This document shows positions 52,976-60,779 of a stretch of DNA of 64,000 bases, piece after piece (position 1 is the stretch's first letter; every line of letters starts with the position of its first letter). Made by a program: the position numbers and the translations under genes. Origin of the DNA: Candidatus Pullichristensenella stercorigallinarum (GTDB lineage: Bacteria > Bacillota > Clostridia > Christensenellales > Aristaeellaceae); contig DVFZ01000103.1 in NCBI GenBank assembly GCA_018712945.1, positions 1 to 64,000 on the forward strand. The letters run 5' to 3'. The notes under the pieces were generated by a model. That model was given only the letters and a program-made list of their open reading frames with translations. It was not told the origin of the DNA and did no database searches.

Positions 52976-54658
52976 TCAAATTTCCACGATGATGGGCAGG
53001 ATCATCGGGTTGCGCTTGAGCGTTTCGTAAATGTAGCGCTGCACCGAATCGCGCACGTTGTTTTTCAAATGGTTCCAGTCGGTGCTATCCACTGGGCCAA
53101 AGGCGTCGATAGCCCGCTTTGCCGCCGCACGCGCGCCTTCCACCAGGTCGTCGGCCTCGCGCATGTAAACAAAGCCGCGGCTGATGATGTCCGGCCCGGA
53201 CACCACGGCGCGTTCTTCGTGATCCACGCCCATCACCACGATCAAAAGACCGTCTTCGGAAAGGTGCTTGCGGTCCTTGAGCACGACCGCGCCCACATCG
53301 CCCACGCCGAGGCCGTCGATCAGCGTCGAACCGCTGGGAACCGTGCCCGCCACGACCATGCTGCCCTGCGCAAGCTCGATAATTTCCCCGATTTCAGGGA
53401 TGTGGATGTTGTTCTCCGGCATGCCCAGCGCCTCGGCCAGCCGCGCATGGTGGTAAAGGTGGCGGTATTCGCCGTGGACGGGCATAAAGAACTTGGGCTT
53501 CACCAACATCTGCATCAGCTTCAGCTCTTCCTGCCGGGCGTGGCCGGAAACGTGCACCTCAGCCAGAGCCTCGTAGATGACGTCCGCGCCGGTGCGCACA
53601 AGCTGGTTAATGACCCGGGAAACACTCTTTTCGTTGCCGGGGATGGCCGATGCCGAAACAATCACCATGTCGCTTTCACGGATCTCCAGCTTGCGGTGTT
53701 CGGCAAAGGCCATGCGGGAAAGCCCGCTCATCGGCTCGCCCTGGCTGCCGGTGGTGATCACGGCGATTTCGTTGTCCTCATAGCGGTCGATGTCGTCTAC
53801 GCTGATGAGCCGGCCCTCGGGAATGCGCAAATCGCCAAGCTGCATGGCCGCCTTGGCGATGTTGACCATGCTGCGGCCTACCATGCACACTTTGCGGCCG
53901 TAGCGCACCGCAGAATCCACCACCGACTGTATGCGGTGGATGTTGCTGGCGAACATGGCGATGATGATGCGCCCCTCGGCCCGCTCAAAGAGCGTGTTGA
54001 ACGTCTGGCAGACCTTCTTTTCCGACATGGTGTAGCCCGTGCGCTCGGCGTTGGTGGAATCGGCCATCAAAAGCAGCACGCCCTTGCGGCCGAGTTCAGC
54101 AAAGCGCCCGAGGTTGATTGGCTCGCCGTCCACGGGGGTGAAGTCCACCTTGAAATCGCCCGTGTGCACCACCGTGCCCACCGGGGTGTGAATCGCCAGC
54201 GCGCACGCGCCCGCGATGGAGTGGTTGACCTTGATGAATTCGATCTTGAACACGCCCAGGGCAATCATGTCGCCTGGTTCCACCACGTTCATCTCGATGC
54301 CTTCAATGTGACGGTGCTCCTTGAGCTTCTGCGCCACCAGCGCCAGCGTCAGGCGCGTGCCGTACAGGGGCGCGGGCAACTCTTTGAGCACATAGGGCGC
54401 GGCGCCGATGTGATCTTCGTGGCCGTGGGTGATGATATAGCCGCGAATGCGGTCGCGGTTTTTCTCCAGGTAGGTAAAGTCCGGGATGACCAGGTCGATG
54501 CCCGGCATATCCTCGCGGGGGAACATCGAGCCGATGTCCACCACCACAATGTCGTCCCCGTATTCAAATACGGTCATGTTCTTGCCGATCTCGCCCAATC
54601 CCCCCAAGGGGATGACGCGCAGTTTCGGCTCCTTCCTCTTCGGCTTCTTCTGGGACAG
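52976..54658 (-). CDS. rnj: Ribonuclease J, probably starting at CTG
   Basis: 560 aa, normal for RNase J. The metallo-beta-lactamase motif is THGHEDHIGA, followed by VNHSIAGACALAI, TGDFKVDF, the beta-CASP region (TTGSQGEPMSGLSRMA) and VHVSGHA, then a C-terminal domain. It is a 5-prime exo- and endo-nuclease in mRNA decay. No ATG or GTG fits: the first ATG (residue 35 of the longest frame) would cut into the fold. A CTG has AGGAGGG six bases upstream, while a TTG further up has no ribosome site, so CTG is taken. The operon continues with ylbF and mltG. Confidence 0.93.
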   Translation of the reverse strand: MSQKKPKRKEPKLRVIPLGGLGEIGKNMTVFEYGDDIVVVDIGSMFPREDMPGIDLVIPDFTYLEKNRDRIRGYIITHGHEDHIGAAPYVLKELPAPLYGTRLTLALVAQKLKEHRHIEGIEMNVVEPGDMIALGVFKIEFIKVNHSIAGACALAIHTPVGTVVHTGDFKVDFTPVDGEPINLGRFAELGRKGVLLLMADSTNAERTGYTMSEKKVCQTFNTLFERAEGRIIIAMFASNIHRIQSVVDSAVRYGRKVCMVGRSMVNIAKAAMQLGDLRIPEGRLISVDDIDRYEDNEIAVITTGSQGEPMSGLSRMAFAEHRKLEIRESDMVIVSASAIPGNEKSVSRVINQLVRTGADVIYEALAEVHVSGHARQEELKLMQMLVKPKFFMPVHGEYRHLYHHARLAEALGMPENNIHIPEIGEIIELAQGSMVVAGTVPSGSTLIDGLGVGDVGAVVLKDRKHLSEDGLLIVVMGVDHEERAVVSGPDIISRGFVYMREADDLVEGARAAAKRAIDAFGPVDSTDWNHLKNNVRDSVQRYIYETLKRNPMILPIIVEI

Positions 54659-54759
54659 AAAAATCCCTCCTCTTTGCAAAATTTCACAGAATAAGATAAC
54701 TATACATCACGTGCCGCCGGCGACGCGCGCGGCCACGCAAAACACGGCTTGCCCTCGTT

Positions 54760-54789
54760 AAATAAAAACGCGCCGGTAGATGCCGGCGC
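54760..54789 (-). terminator. Terminator of trxA
   Basis: On the minus strand GCGCCGG pairs with CCGGCGC (54789-54770) and GTTTTTATTT follows. Confidence 0.88.
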
Positions 54790-54880
54790 ATTGACAGGAT
54801 GGCAGACCTCTTAATCCACCATAAGTATACCACAAAATTCTGCGCAAATCGCGCATGTGCGCACGATTTAACGTGAAAAC

Positions 54881-55207
54881 TCAATTCTGGCTGTTGATAA
54901 AGTCCACAATCGCGCCCTTGGGGTTGGCGCCGATCATGCGTGCAGCCTCCTTGCCGTCCACAAACAGGATCATGGTGGGGATGCTGGAAACGCCATACTG
55001 GGCGGCGGCATCCGGGTTGTCGTCGATATTGACCTTGGCAATGGTCACCTTGCCGCTCATTTCAGCGGCTACCTGTTCCAGAATTGGCGCCACCATACGG
55101 CAGGGACCGCACCAGGGGGCCCAGAAATCCACCAGCACCTTGCCCAGCGAGGCCAGCTTCGTCTCGGTCAGGTCGCTGCCCTTGAGGTTGAGAATCTGTT
55201 CAGACAC
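54881..55207 (-). CDS. trxA: Thioredoxin
   Basis: 108 aa. The active site is FWAPWCGPCRMVAP (about 28-41), with the cis-proline in VSSIPTMILF and the usual fold length. It reduces protein disulfides in the cytoplasm. It lies three bases after the RseC-like gene, so the two are co-transcribed; the pairing suggests shared work in electron transfer or thiol balance. Confidence 0.96.
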   Translation of the reverse strand: MSEQILNLKGSDLTETKLASLGKVLVDFWAPWCGPCRMVAPILEQVAAEMSGKVTIAKVNIDDNPDAAAQYGVSSIPTMILFVDGKEAARMIGANPKGAIVDFINSQN

Positions 55208-55210
55208 AGT

Positions 55211-55606
55211 TTATTCCTCCCTTTTTTCACAGGGCCGCACGCCCGGGCGCAGTTGGCGCAGGCGCGGCTCCAGAATTTTGATAATCAGAAGGCCAATACC
55301 CAGCCCGGCAAGCGCGCACACGGCCTGCCAGACTTCTGTAAGCCCGAAAAAGGCGGCGGCGAGCAATCCAGCGAACAAAAGAAGCACCGGCAGCCCATAC
55401 GCCAGCAGCGACGCCCGCGTAAAGCGCCCTTCCTCCAGCGTCAGTTCCACCGTATCGCCGGGATGGAAGTCGCCCTCCGGCAATTCTACCCGCACGCTCG
55501 CGGTTTGCCCGAACTGGCAGGCGCGGCACTGTTGGCACGCTTCGGTGCGCACCACTTCGGCCATCAAACGGCCGTCCACTTCAATGACCGTTGCCTCCCG
55601 CTTCAT
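55211..55606 (-). CDS. SoxR-reducing system protein RseC family
   Basis: 131 aa. A cytoplasmic Cys-rich start with TEACQQCRACQFGQ (about 22-35), whose C-x-x-C-x-x-C spacing suits an iron-sulfur cluster, a small beta domain (DTVELTLEEGRFTRASLLAYGLP) and two membrane helices (about 65-110). This is the RseC/MucC layout seen in Rnf-linked proteins. It probably relays electrons at the membrane. GGGAGG-like site and ATG are clear. It is followed by trxA. Confidence 0.85.
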   Translation of the reverse strand: MKREATVIEVDGRLMAEVVRTEACQQCRACQFGQTASVRVELPEGDFHPGDTVELTLEEGRFTRASLLAYGLPVLLLFAGLLAAAFFGLTEVWQAVCALAGLGIGLLIIKILEPRLRQLRPGVRPCEKREE

Positions 55607-55740
55607 CGCACAGCCCTCCGTCTATAATATACACGCTATGCCCGCCGGATAAACATCCCGGCAGGCAAAAGCCGCGTTCATTTTCCGCGCGCCGCCTTGG
55701 AAGCGCCTCAGCTTATGAAAAGAGGGTGGCAGGACGGCCT

Positions 55741-55985
55741 GTAAAATCGGGCCCGGCGACATGTGTGGCGGGCCCACAGGGATTTTATCGCAGGCAAGTT
55801 TACTTGCCGGAGAGAAAATCCCTACCTTGCAAAATTCGCTTGTGCCGCAAAGCGGCGCGAGCGAATTTTGGAGAGGGTGGCAAGGCGCAGAATCCGCAGG
55901 ATTCTACGGTTTCGCCAAAGGCGAAACTGCCACGGCTCAAATTGGAAATTTGAGGCGCGGCACCCGGCGGGGGAGATACTCCCCC
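55741..55985. repeat. Array of consecutive perfect palindromes (about 245 bp)
   Basis: At least eight hairpins follow each other: GGGCCC/GGGCCC (55749-55775) inside TAAAATC/GATTTTA; GGCAAGTTTACTTGCC (55793-55808) inside GGGATTTT/AAAATCCC; CAAAATTCGCT/AGCGAATTTTG around GCCGC/GCGGC (55830-55870); AGAATCCGCAGGATTCT (55889-55905); GTTTCGCCAAAGGCGAAAC (55909-55927); CTCAAATTGGAAATTTGAG (55936-55954); and GGGGGAG/CTCCCCC (55969-55985). Spacing between them is short. No gene lies here. It fills the gap between glgB and the RseC-like gene, and the remaining 55607-55740 and 55986-56002 show nothing recognisable. Confidence 0.85.
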
Positions 55986-56002
55986 GTCCGCAACGCGCAG
56001 CC

Positions 56003-58015
56003 TCAGACGCGCTTGAACACCACGGCGGTGCGGCTGGGAATATACACCTCAAAGCCAACGCCATGCCCGGGCACGTCGCGCGCCACGTACACATAGTCCT
56101 CGCTGATGTTGCCATTGCCGCCGAAGGCGGGATCGTCGCTGGAGAACACGGCGCGATATTCGCCCTCGCCCAACGGGTGGGTGGGCAGGAAGAAGTTCGT
56201 GGGCGACTCGGTGGGGTGGAAGTTGAACAGATAAATCAGATCGCCCTTGCAGAAGGCCAGCAGCTTGCGCTCCTGATCCACCCACAGGTTGAATGCCCCG
56301 CGCTTGGAAAGCACGCGGTATTTGCGGGCAAACTTGAGCATGGCGCGGTCAAAGTCGCGCAGCCAGGCGTATTTGAGCATGTCGTTGTCGCACAAAGACC
56401 ACTGGCGGCGAGCATATTTGTAGCTCCAGCCGTTGCCTTCGCGGGGGAAGTCAATCCATTCGGGGTGGCCGAACTCGTTGCCCATGAAGTTCAGATATCC
56501 TTCGCCCGCCAGCACCAGCGTGATAAAGCGGATCAGTTTATGCAGGGCGATGGCGCGATCCATGGTGATGGAGTGGTAGTCCTTGTTCATGCCGGTGTAC
56601 ATCTCGGCGTCGGCCATGCGGAAGATGAGCGTCTTGTCGCCCACCAGCGCCTGGTCGTGGCTTTCGCTGTAACCGATATTCTTTTCCTGAGGACGGCGCG
56701 TGGTCAATTCGTGCCACATCTTGCGTATATCCCAATTTTCATCGCTTTCCTTGAGCGTCTTGATCCAGAAATCGGGCACGCCCATGGAGAGCCGGTAGTC
56801 AAAGCCGATGCCGCCATAGCGGATGGGCAGGCACATGCCGGGCATGCCGCTCATATCCTCGGCGATGGTGACGGCAAAGGGGTTGACCGCGTGGATCAGC
56901 TCGTTGGCAAGCTGGAGGTAGGTGACGGCCTCCACGTTGGTGTTGAGGCTGAAGTAACGGTCGTAGCTCATGAAATCCGTGCCCAGGCCGTGGTCGTGGT
57001 AGAGCATGGAGGTCACGCCGTCAAAGCGGAAACCGTCGAAGTGGTATTCCTGCAGCCAGAATTTGAGGTTGGAGAGCAGGAAGTGGATGACTTCGTATTT
57101 GCCGTAGTTGAACAGCTTGGTATCCCAGGCCGGGTGATCCTCGGCGATGAAATACTGGTCGTCGGTGCCATCGAAGCGGTTGAGGCCTTCGTTGGTGTTT
57201 TTGCTGGCATGGGAATGCACCACATCCAGCAGCACGAACATGCCCATCTCATGCGCGGTGTTGATGAGGTATTTCAAATCCTCGGGGTTGCCGTACCACG
57301 AGGAGGCGGCGAAGAAATTCGTCACCTGATAGCCGAAGGAGGCGTAGTAGGGGTGCTCCATGATGGCCATGAGCTGAATGGTGTTGTAGCCGGCCTCCTG
57401 AATGCGGTCGAGGATGCGGTCGGCAAATTCGCGGTAGGTGCCAATCTGCTCGCCCTCCTGCGCCATGCCCACATGGGATTCGTAGATGAACAGGGGATTC
57501 AGCTTGCGCTTGCCATAGCCGCCGTCCGTCCAGCGGAAGGGCCGGTGCGGGGCCCATACCTGGCCGTAAAATTCGTTGGTTTCCGGATCGCGCACCACCC
57601 GGCGTATGTAGGCGGGGATGCGGTCGAAGGTTTCGCCGTTTTTCGTCACCTGCACCTTGACGCGCTGGCCGTGCATGAGCGCGTCCTCGCCGGGAAGCTG
57701 TATCTCCCAATTGCCGTTTTCCAGGCGGGTGAGGGGATGGCTTTCGCGGTTCCAGCCGTTGAAGTCGCCGATGAGGTGCATCTCGTCCGCGCCGGGCGCC
57801 CACTCGCGGTATACCCAGCCGTCGTCCGTGCGGGAAATGCCGTAATAGAGATAGCCGTTGGCAAAAGAGGACAGGTCGGCCTTGTCGCCCAGGAGCGCGC
57901 GGCGCGTATCCGCATGGCGCTGCATGCGCAGGGCGATGTCGCTGTAATAGGGTTTGAGGTATGGGTCTATGGTCAATATCTTATACTGCGGCTGTTTCGC
58001 GGCGCTGCGTTTCAT
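56003..58015 (-). CDS. glgB: 1,4-alpha-glucan branching enzyme (eukaryote-type GH13_8)
   Basis: 670 aa. It adds alpha-1,6 branches to glycogen. A CBM48-like domain (WVYREWAPGADEMHLIGDFNGWNRE) is followed by the GH13 barrel: VLLDVVHSHAS, DGFRFDGVTSMLYHDHG, TIAEDMSGMPG and YSESHDQALVGDKT, which hold the catalytic Asp, Glu and Asp. NEFGHPEWIDFPREGNGWSYKYARRQW (in blocks NEFGHPEWIDFPREGNGW and YKYARRQW) is the form found in animal, plant and some bacterial GH13_8 enzymes, not in E. coli GlgB. GGAGGG precedes the ATG. No other glycogen gene is in the window. Confidence 0.94.
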   Translation of the reverse strand: MKRSAAKQPQYKILTIDPYLKPYYSDIALRMQRHADTRRALLGDKADLSSFANGYLYYGISRTDDGWVYREWAPGADEMHLIGDFNGWNRESHPLTRLENGNWEIQLPGEDALMHGQRVKVQVTKNGETFDRIPAYIRRVVRDPETNEFYGQVWAPHRPFRWTDGGYGKRKLNPLFIYESHVGMAQEGEQIGTYREFADRILDRIQEAGYNTIQLMAIMEHPYYASFGYQVTNFFAASSWYGNPEDLKYLINTAHEMGMFVLLDVVHSHASKNTNEGLNRFDGTDDQYFIAEDHPAWDTKLFNYGKYEVIHFLLSNLKFWLQEYHFDGFRFDGVTSMLYHDHGLGTDFMSYDRYFSLNTNVEAVTYLQLANELIHAVNPFAVTIAEDMSGMPGMCLPIRYGGIGFDYRLSMGVPDFWIKTLKESDENWDIRKMWHELTTRRPQEKNIGYSESHDQALVGDKTLIFRMADAEMYTGMNKDYHSITMDRAIALHKLIRFITLVLAGEGYLNFMGNEFGHPEWIDFPREGNGWSYKYARRQWSLCDNDMLKYAWLRDFDRAMLKFARKYRVLSKRGAFNLWVDQERKLLAFCKGDLIYLFNFHPTESPTNFFLPTHPLGEGEYRAVFSSDDPAFGGNGNISEDYVYVARDVPGHGVGFEVYIPSRTAVVFKRV

Positions 58016-58073
58016 GATCTTCCCTCCGCCATTCTTTGTACATCTATTATACGCGCGCAATGAAAAAACACTA

Positions 58074-58102
58074 TTGAGAATTGGCAGGAAATACGTTATA
58101 AT
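58074..58102 (+). promoter_or_regulatory. Promoter TTGAGA-17-TATAAT of the S-component gene
   Basis: TTGAGA (58074-58079) and TATAAT (58097-58102) are 17 bases apart, 57 bases before the start. I looked for folate or other riboswitch motifs in the leader and saw none. Confidence 0.8.
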
Positions 58103-58159
58103 TAGCGATGTGAGCCGCTTTTTACAAAATTATGCGCCACGTGCAAAGGAGTGCTGCCA

Positions 58160-58678
58160 ATGAATGCCAGACGCTTGACGACCAACGCGGTGGGTATCGC
58201 GCTGTTTGTGTTGCTCAGCTATGTATCAATCGATCTCGCCTTTCTCAAGCTCACGTTCGCTTCGTTCCCGATTATCGTTTCTTCGCTGTTGTTTGGCTGG
58301 GTAGACGGAATCGCTGTGGGCGCGATTGGCGAGTTCATCCACCAGCTTTTGACCTATGGCCTTACGCCTACAACGGTTTTGTGGATGATCCCGGCCTTTG
58401 CCCGTGGCTTGATCATCGGCCTGTACGCGCAAAAGCATGGCTTTGAACTGAGCATGAAGCAGACGGCGGCAATCGTGCTGGTCAGCAGCCTGGTTGTTAC
58501 GGCGCTCAACACCATCGTTCTGTATCTGGACGCGGCCATCGTCGGCTACCCCACGGGGCTGAACTTCGCGCGCATCGTGCTGCGGTTCGTGTCATCCGTG
58601 GTCATGGCAGCGATCTATACCGCCATATCGCCGCAGGCCGTGCGCCTGATCCGCAAAAGCGGCGCGGGAAAGCGTTAG
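58160..58678 (+). CDS. ECF transporter S component
   Basis: 172 aa with about five to six membrane helices. The pattern FASFPIIVSSLLFGWVDGIAVGAIGEFIHQLLTYG followed by TTVLWMIPAFARGLIIGL (blocks) is typical of vitamin-type substrate-binding S components, nearest in feel to the folate family. It would work with a shared energising module (EcfA, EcfA', EcfT) encoded elsewhere. The substrate is not certain. An ATG with AAGGAG nine bases upstream is preferred to a GTG three codons earlier. It is transcribed alone and ends in a strong terminator. Confidence 0.82.
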   Translation: MNARRLTTNAVGIALFVLLSYVSIDLAFLKLTFASFPIIVSSLLFGWVDGIAVGAIGEFIHQLLTYGLTPTTVLWMIPAFARGLIIGLYAQKHGFELSMKQTAAIVLVSSLVVTALNTIVLYLDAAIVGYPTGLNFARIVLRFVSSVVMAAIYTAISPQAVRLIRKSGAGKR

Positions 58679-58704
58679 ACGCGAAAGCGCCGCCCTATCC
58701 ATTT

Positions 58705-58734
58705 GCCTGCCGGGATATCCCGGCAGGCTTTTTT
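58705..58734 (+). terminator. Terminator of the S-component gene
   Basis: GCCTGCCGGGA (58705-58715) pairs with TCCCGGCAGGC (58718-58728), followed by six T. Confidence 0.92.
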
Positions 58735-58787
58735 CATGGGATAAGCCGGGGCTTGGGCACATATATTCGCTGTGTGGGAGGTGCGCT

Positions 58788-59660
58788 ATGGAGGCGTTGG
58801 AAAGGATTTGCGCCTGTCTGCCCGGCGATGTGGCCCGCCGCGCCCGCCAGCGCGCGGACGATTTGACGGAACTGCGCCTGCGGCCCGGGGGAAGGCCGCA
58901 GCTCTGCTTTGCCGGTGGGGACGAGCTGCTGAACCAGCCTCTTTCCCCGGAAGAATTTCGCAATATCGCCGCGCGCATGCTCGAATTCAGCCTCTACGCC
59001 TGGGAGGACGAGCTGCGGCGGGGATTTTTTACCCTGCCGGGCGGCTCGCGCGTGGGCGTGTGCGGCCGCTATGCCGTAGAGAAGGGCGAGATTGGCGGCA
59101 TTTCCTACATCAGCGCCCTGTGCGTGCGCGTGGCCCGGGAAGTGCGCGGCACGGGGCGGGCGCTGGCGGAAGCCATGCTCGATAGCGGCGGCGTAAAAAG
59201 CGCCTTGCTGATCTCGCGCCCCGGCATGGGCAAGACCACGCTTTTGCGCGACACGGCGCGGCTGCTCTCAGGCGCGGGCAAGACGGTGGCCCTCGCCGAC
59301 GAGCGTGGGGAACTGGCCGCCTGCCGCGCCGGCGTGCCCACGCTGGATGTGGGCGAACGCACGGATGTGATGGACATGTGCCCCAAGCACATCGCCATCG
59401 CCCACATGGTGCGCTCGCTGCGCCCGGACGTGGTTGTGACCGACGAGGTGGGCGACCGCCGCGACGCAGACGCCGTGCTCGACGCCCGGCGCGCCGGCAC
59501 GGCGGTGCTGGCCAGCGCTCATGCCGCTGGGATTGCCGAGGCCGCGCGACGCCCGGCCCTGCGGGAAATGTTGGAAATGGGCGCGTTTGACATGGTGGCG
59601 CTTATTGATGGGGGTTTGGGCCGCCTGGCCGCCCTCGCGCCGTGGGAGGGATGCGCGTGA
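58788..59660 (+). CDS. spoIIIAA: Stage III sporulation protein AA
   Basis: 290 aa ATPase related to secretion ATPases. Walker A is SRPGMGKTTLLRD (about 145), with DERGELAAC and VVVTDEVGDRRDADAV further on. It powers or assembles the feeding-tube channel between mother cell and forespore, encoded by this operon. GGGAGG precedes the ATG. CATATATT at 58760-58767 could be the -10 box of a mother-cell sigma-E promoter, but the -35 is not clear. Seven more spoIIIA genes follow without gaps over 45 bases. Confidence 0.95.
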   Translation: MEALERICACLPGDVARRARQRADDLTELRLRPGGRPQLCFAGGDELLNQPLSPEEFRNIAARMLEFSLYAWEDELRRGFFTLPGGSRVGVCGRYAVEKGEIGGISYISALCVRVAREVRGTGRALAEAMLDSGGVKSALLISRPGMGKTTLLRDTARLLSGAGKTVALADERGELAACRAGVPTLDVGERTDVMDMCPKHIAIAHMVRSLRPDVVVTDEVGDRRDADAVLDARRAGTAVLASAHAAGIAEAARRPALREMLEMGAFDMVALIDGGLGRLAALAPWEGCA

Positions 59661-60157
59661 GGGTGGCGCTGGTGGTGCTTGCGGCGGTAGGCGCGGCGCT
59701 GGTGGGACGCAGCGTGGCCGCTTCCTGTGCGCGGCGGGCGCGCACGCTCCGGCAGGCGATGGACGCGCTGCAGATTCTGCGCATCCAGATGTTGGAACGG
59801 CTTTTGCCCCTGCACGCGGCCTTGAAACACTCGCGCTTTGAGCCTTTGCAGCGCGTGGGGGAGCGCATGGCCGGGGGCGAGGACGCGGCAACGGCGTGGC
59901 GGGCGCTTCTGCCCGCGCTTTCCCGGCGCGGCGGGGCGCTGGACAGCCTGACGCGGGAAGATTTTGATGCGCTCGCGGCCCTGTTTGGCGGCCTTGGCAC
60001 GGGGGCGCGCGCCGAACAGGAAGCGCTGTTTTCCGCAACGATGCGCGAATTGGGCCGTCTGGAGGGGGAAGCGTCCAAAACTGGTGCGGAAAAGGGCAAG
60101 CTTTACACAACGCTGGGACTTTTGTGCGGCCTTATGCTGGCGATTGCCTTTGTATAG
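59651..60157 (+). CDS. spoIIIAB: Stage III sporulation protein AB
   Basis: 168 aa. An N-terminal helix (about 3-20) and a C-terminal hydrophobic segment (YTTLGLLCGLMLAIAFV) flank a helical domain with LRQAMDALQILRIQMLERLLPLHAAL, the GspF-like pattern of SpoIIIAB. It overlaps spoIIIAA by ten bases; GGGAGGG precedes the ATG. The family normally has this length. Confidence 0.93.
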   Translation: MRVRVALVVLAAVGAALVGRSVAASCARRARTLRQAMDALQILRIQMLERLLPLHAALKHSRFEPLQRVGERMAGGEDAATAWRALLPALSRRGGALDSLTREDFDALAALFGGLGTGARAEQEALFSATMRELGRLEGEASKTGAEKGKLYTTLGLLCGLMLAIAFV

Positions 60158-60198
60158 GGCATGTCCGCCACATGCGGAGAAGCGGGGGAGGGATCTGC

Positions 60199-60396
60199 AT
60201 GGATATGGATTTTGTGTTCAGGATTGCCGGCATCGGCATCCTCACTTCGGTCATCAGCATCGTGCTCACGCGCGCGGGGCGCGACGACGTGGCCATGCTG
60301 GCCACGCTTTCGGGGCTGGTGGTGGTGCTTTTGATGGTGGTAAACATGCTGGCGGGCTTTTTTGACAGCGTGCGCGCCGTGTTTCAACTCTCCTGA
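60199..60396 (+). CDS. spoIIIAC: Stage III sporulation protein AC
   Basis: 65 aa with two membrane helices: FRIAGIGILTSVISIVLTRAGRDD and ATLSGLVVVLLMVVNMLAGFF (blocks). Length and pattern are those of SpoIIIAC. GGGAGGG precedes the ATG by seven bases. Its TGA shares one base with the next gene's ATG. Confidence 0.95.
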   Translation: MDMDFVFRIAGIGILTSVISIVLTRAGRDDVAMLATLSGLVVVLLMVVNMLAGFFDSVRAVFQLS

Positions 60397-60779
60397 TGGA
60401 GGCGGTGCGCATCGCGCTTCTGCTGGTGGCGGCGGCGTTGGCCTGCGCCGCCATGCGCGTGCAGCGGCCGGAGCTGGCGGCGGGCGTGGCGCTGGCGGCG
60501 GGTGCGGCGGTGTTGGTCATGCTCCTGCCCGGCCTGCGCGAGGCAGCCTCGGCATTGACGCTGTTTGCAGACGCATCCGGACTGGACGGCGGCGCGGCGC
60601 TGATTTTGCGGGCTACGGGCGTTTCCCTGATTGCGGAATTTGCCACCCATCTGTGCGAAGACGCGGGCGAAAAGGCGCTGGCGAGCCGGGTGGAGCTGGC
60701 GGTGCGGGTGACGTTGTTTGCCATGGCCGCACCGCTTTTGACCGAACTGGTCAATCTGGTCACGGAGGCGCTGGCATGA
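60396..60779 (+). CDS. spoIIIAD: Stage III sporulation protein AD
   Basis: 127 aa with three to four membrane helices. VSLIAEFATHLCEDAGEKALASRVELAVR in blocks (LIAEFATHLCEDAGEKALAS) is the conserved part of SpoIIIAD. Its C-terminus overlaps spoIIIAE by four bases (ATGA), so synthesis is coupled. The first two thirds are unusually rich in Ala. Confidence 0.93.
   Translation: MEAVRIALLLVAAALACAAMRVQRPELAAGVALAAGAAVLVMLLPGLREAASALTLFADASGLDGGAALILRATGVSLIAEFATHLCEDAGEKALASRVELAVRVTLFAMAAPLLTELVNLVTEALA

Noticed and set aside
55741-55985. Palindrome array considered as a CRISPR array
   Set aside because: The hairpins are all different; there is no constant repeat with variable spacers and no cas gene.
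58103-58159. Tetrahydrofolate or other vitamin riboswitch before the S-component gene
   Set aside because: The leader is too short after the promoter and lacks the conserved aptamer blocks.
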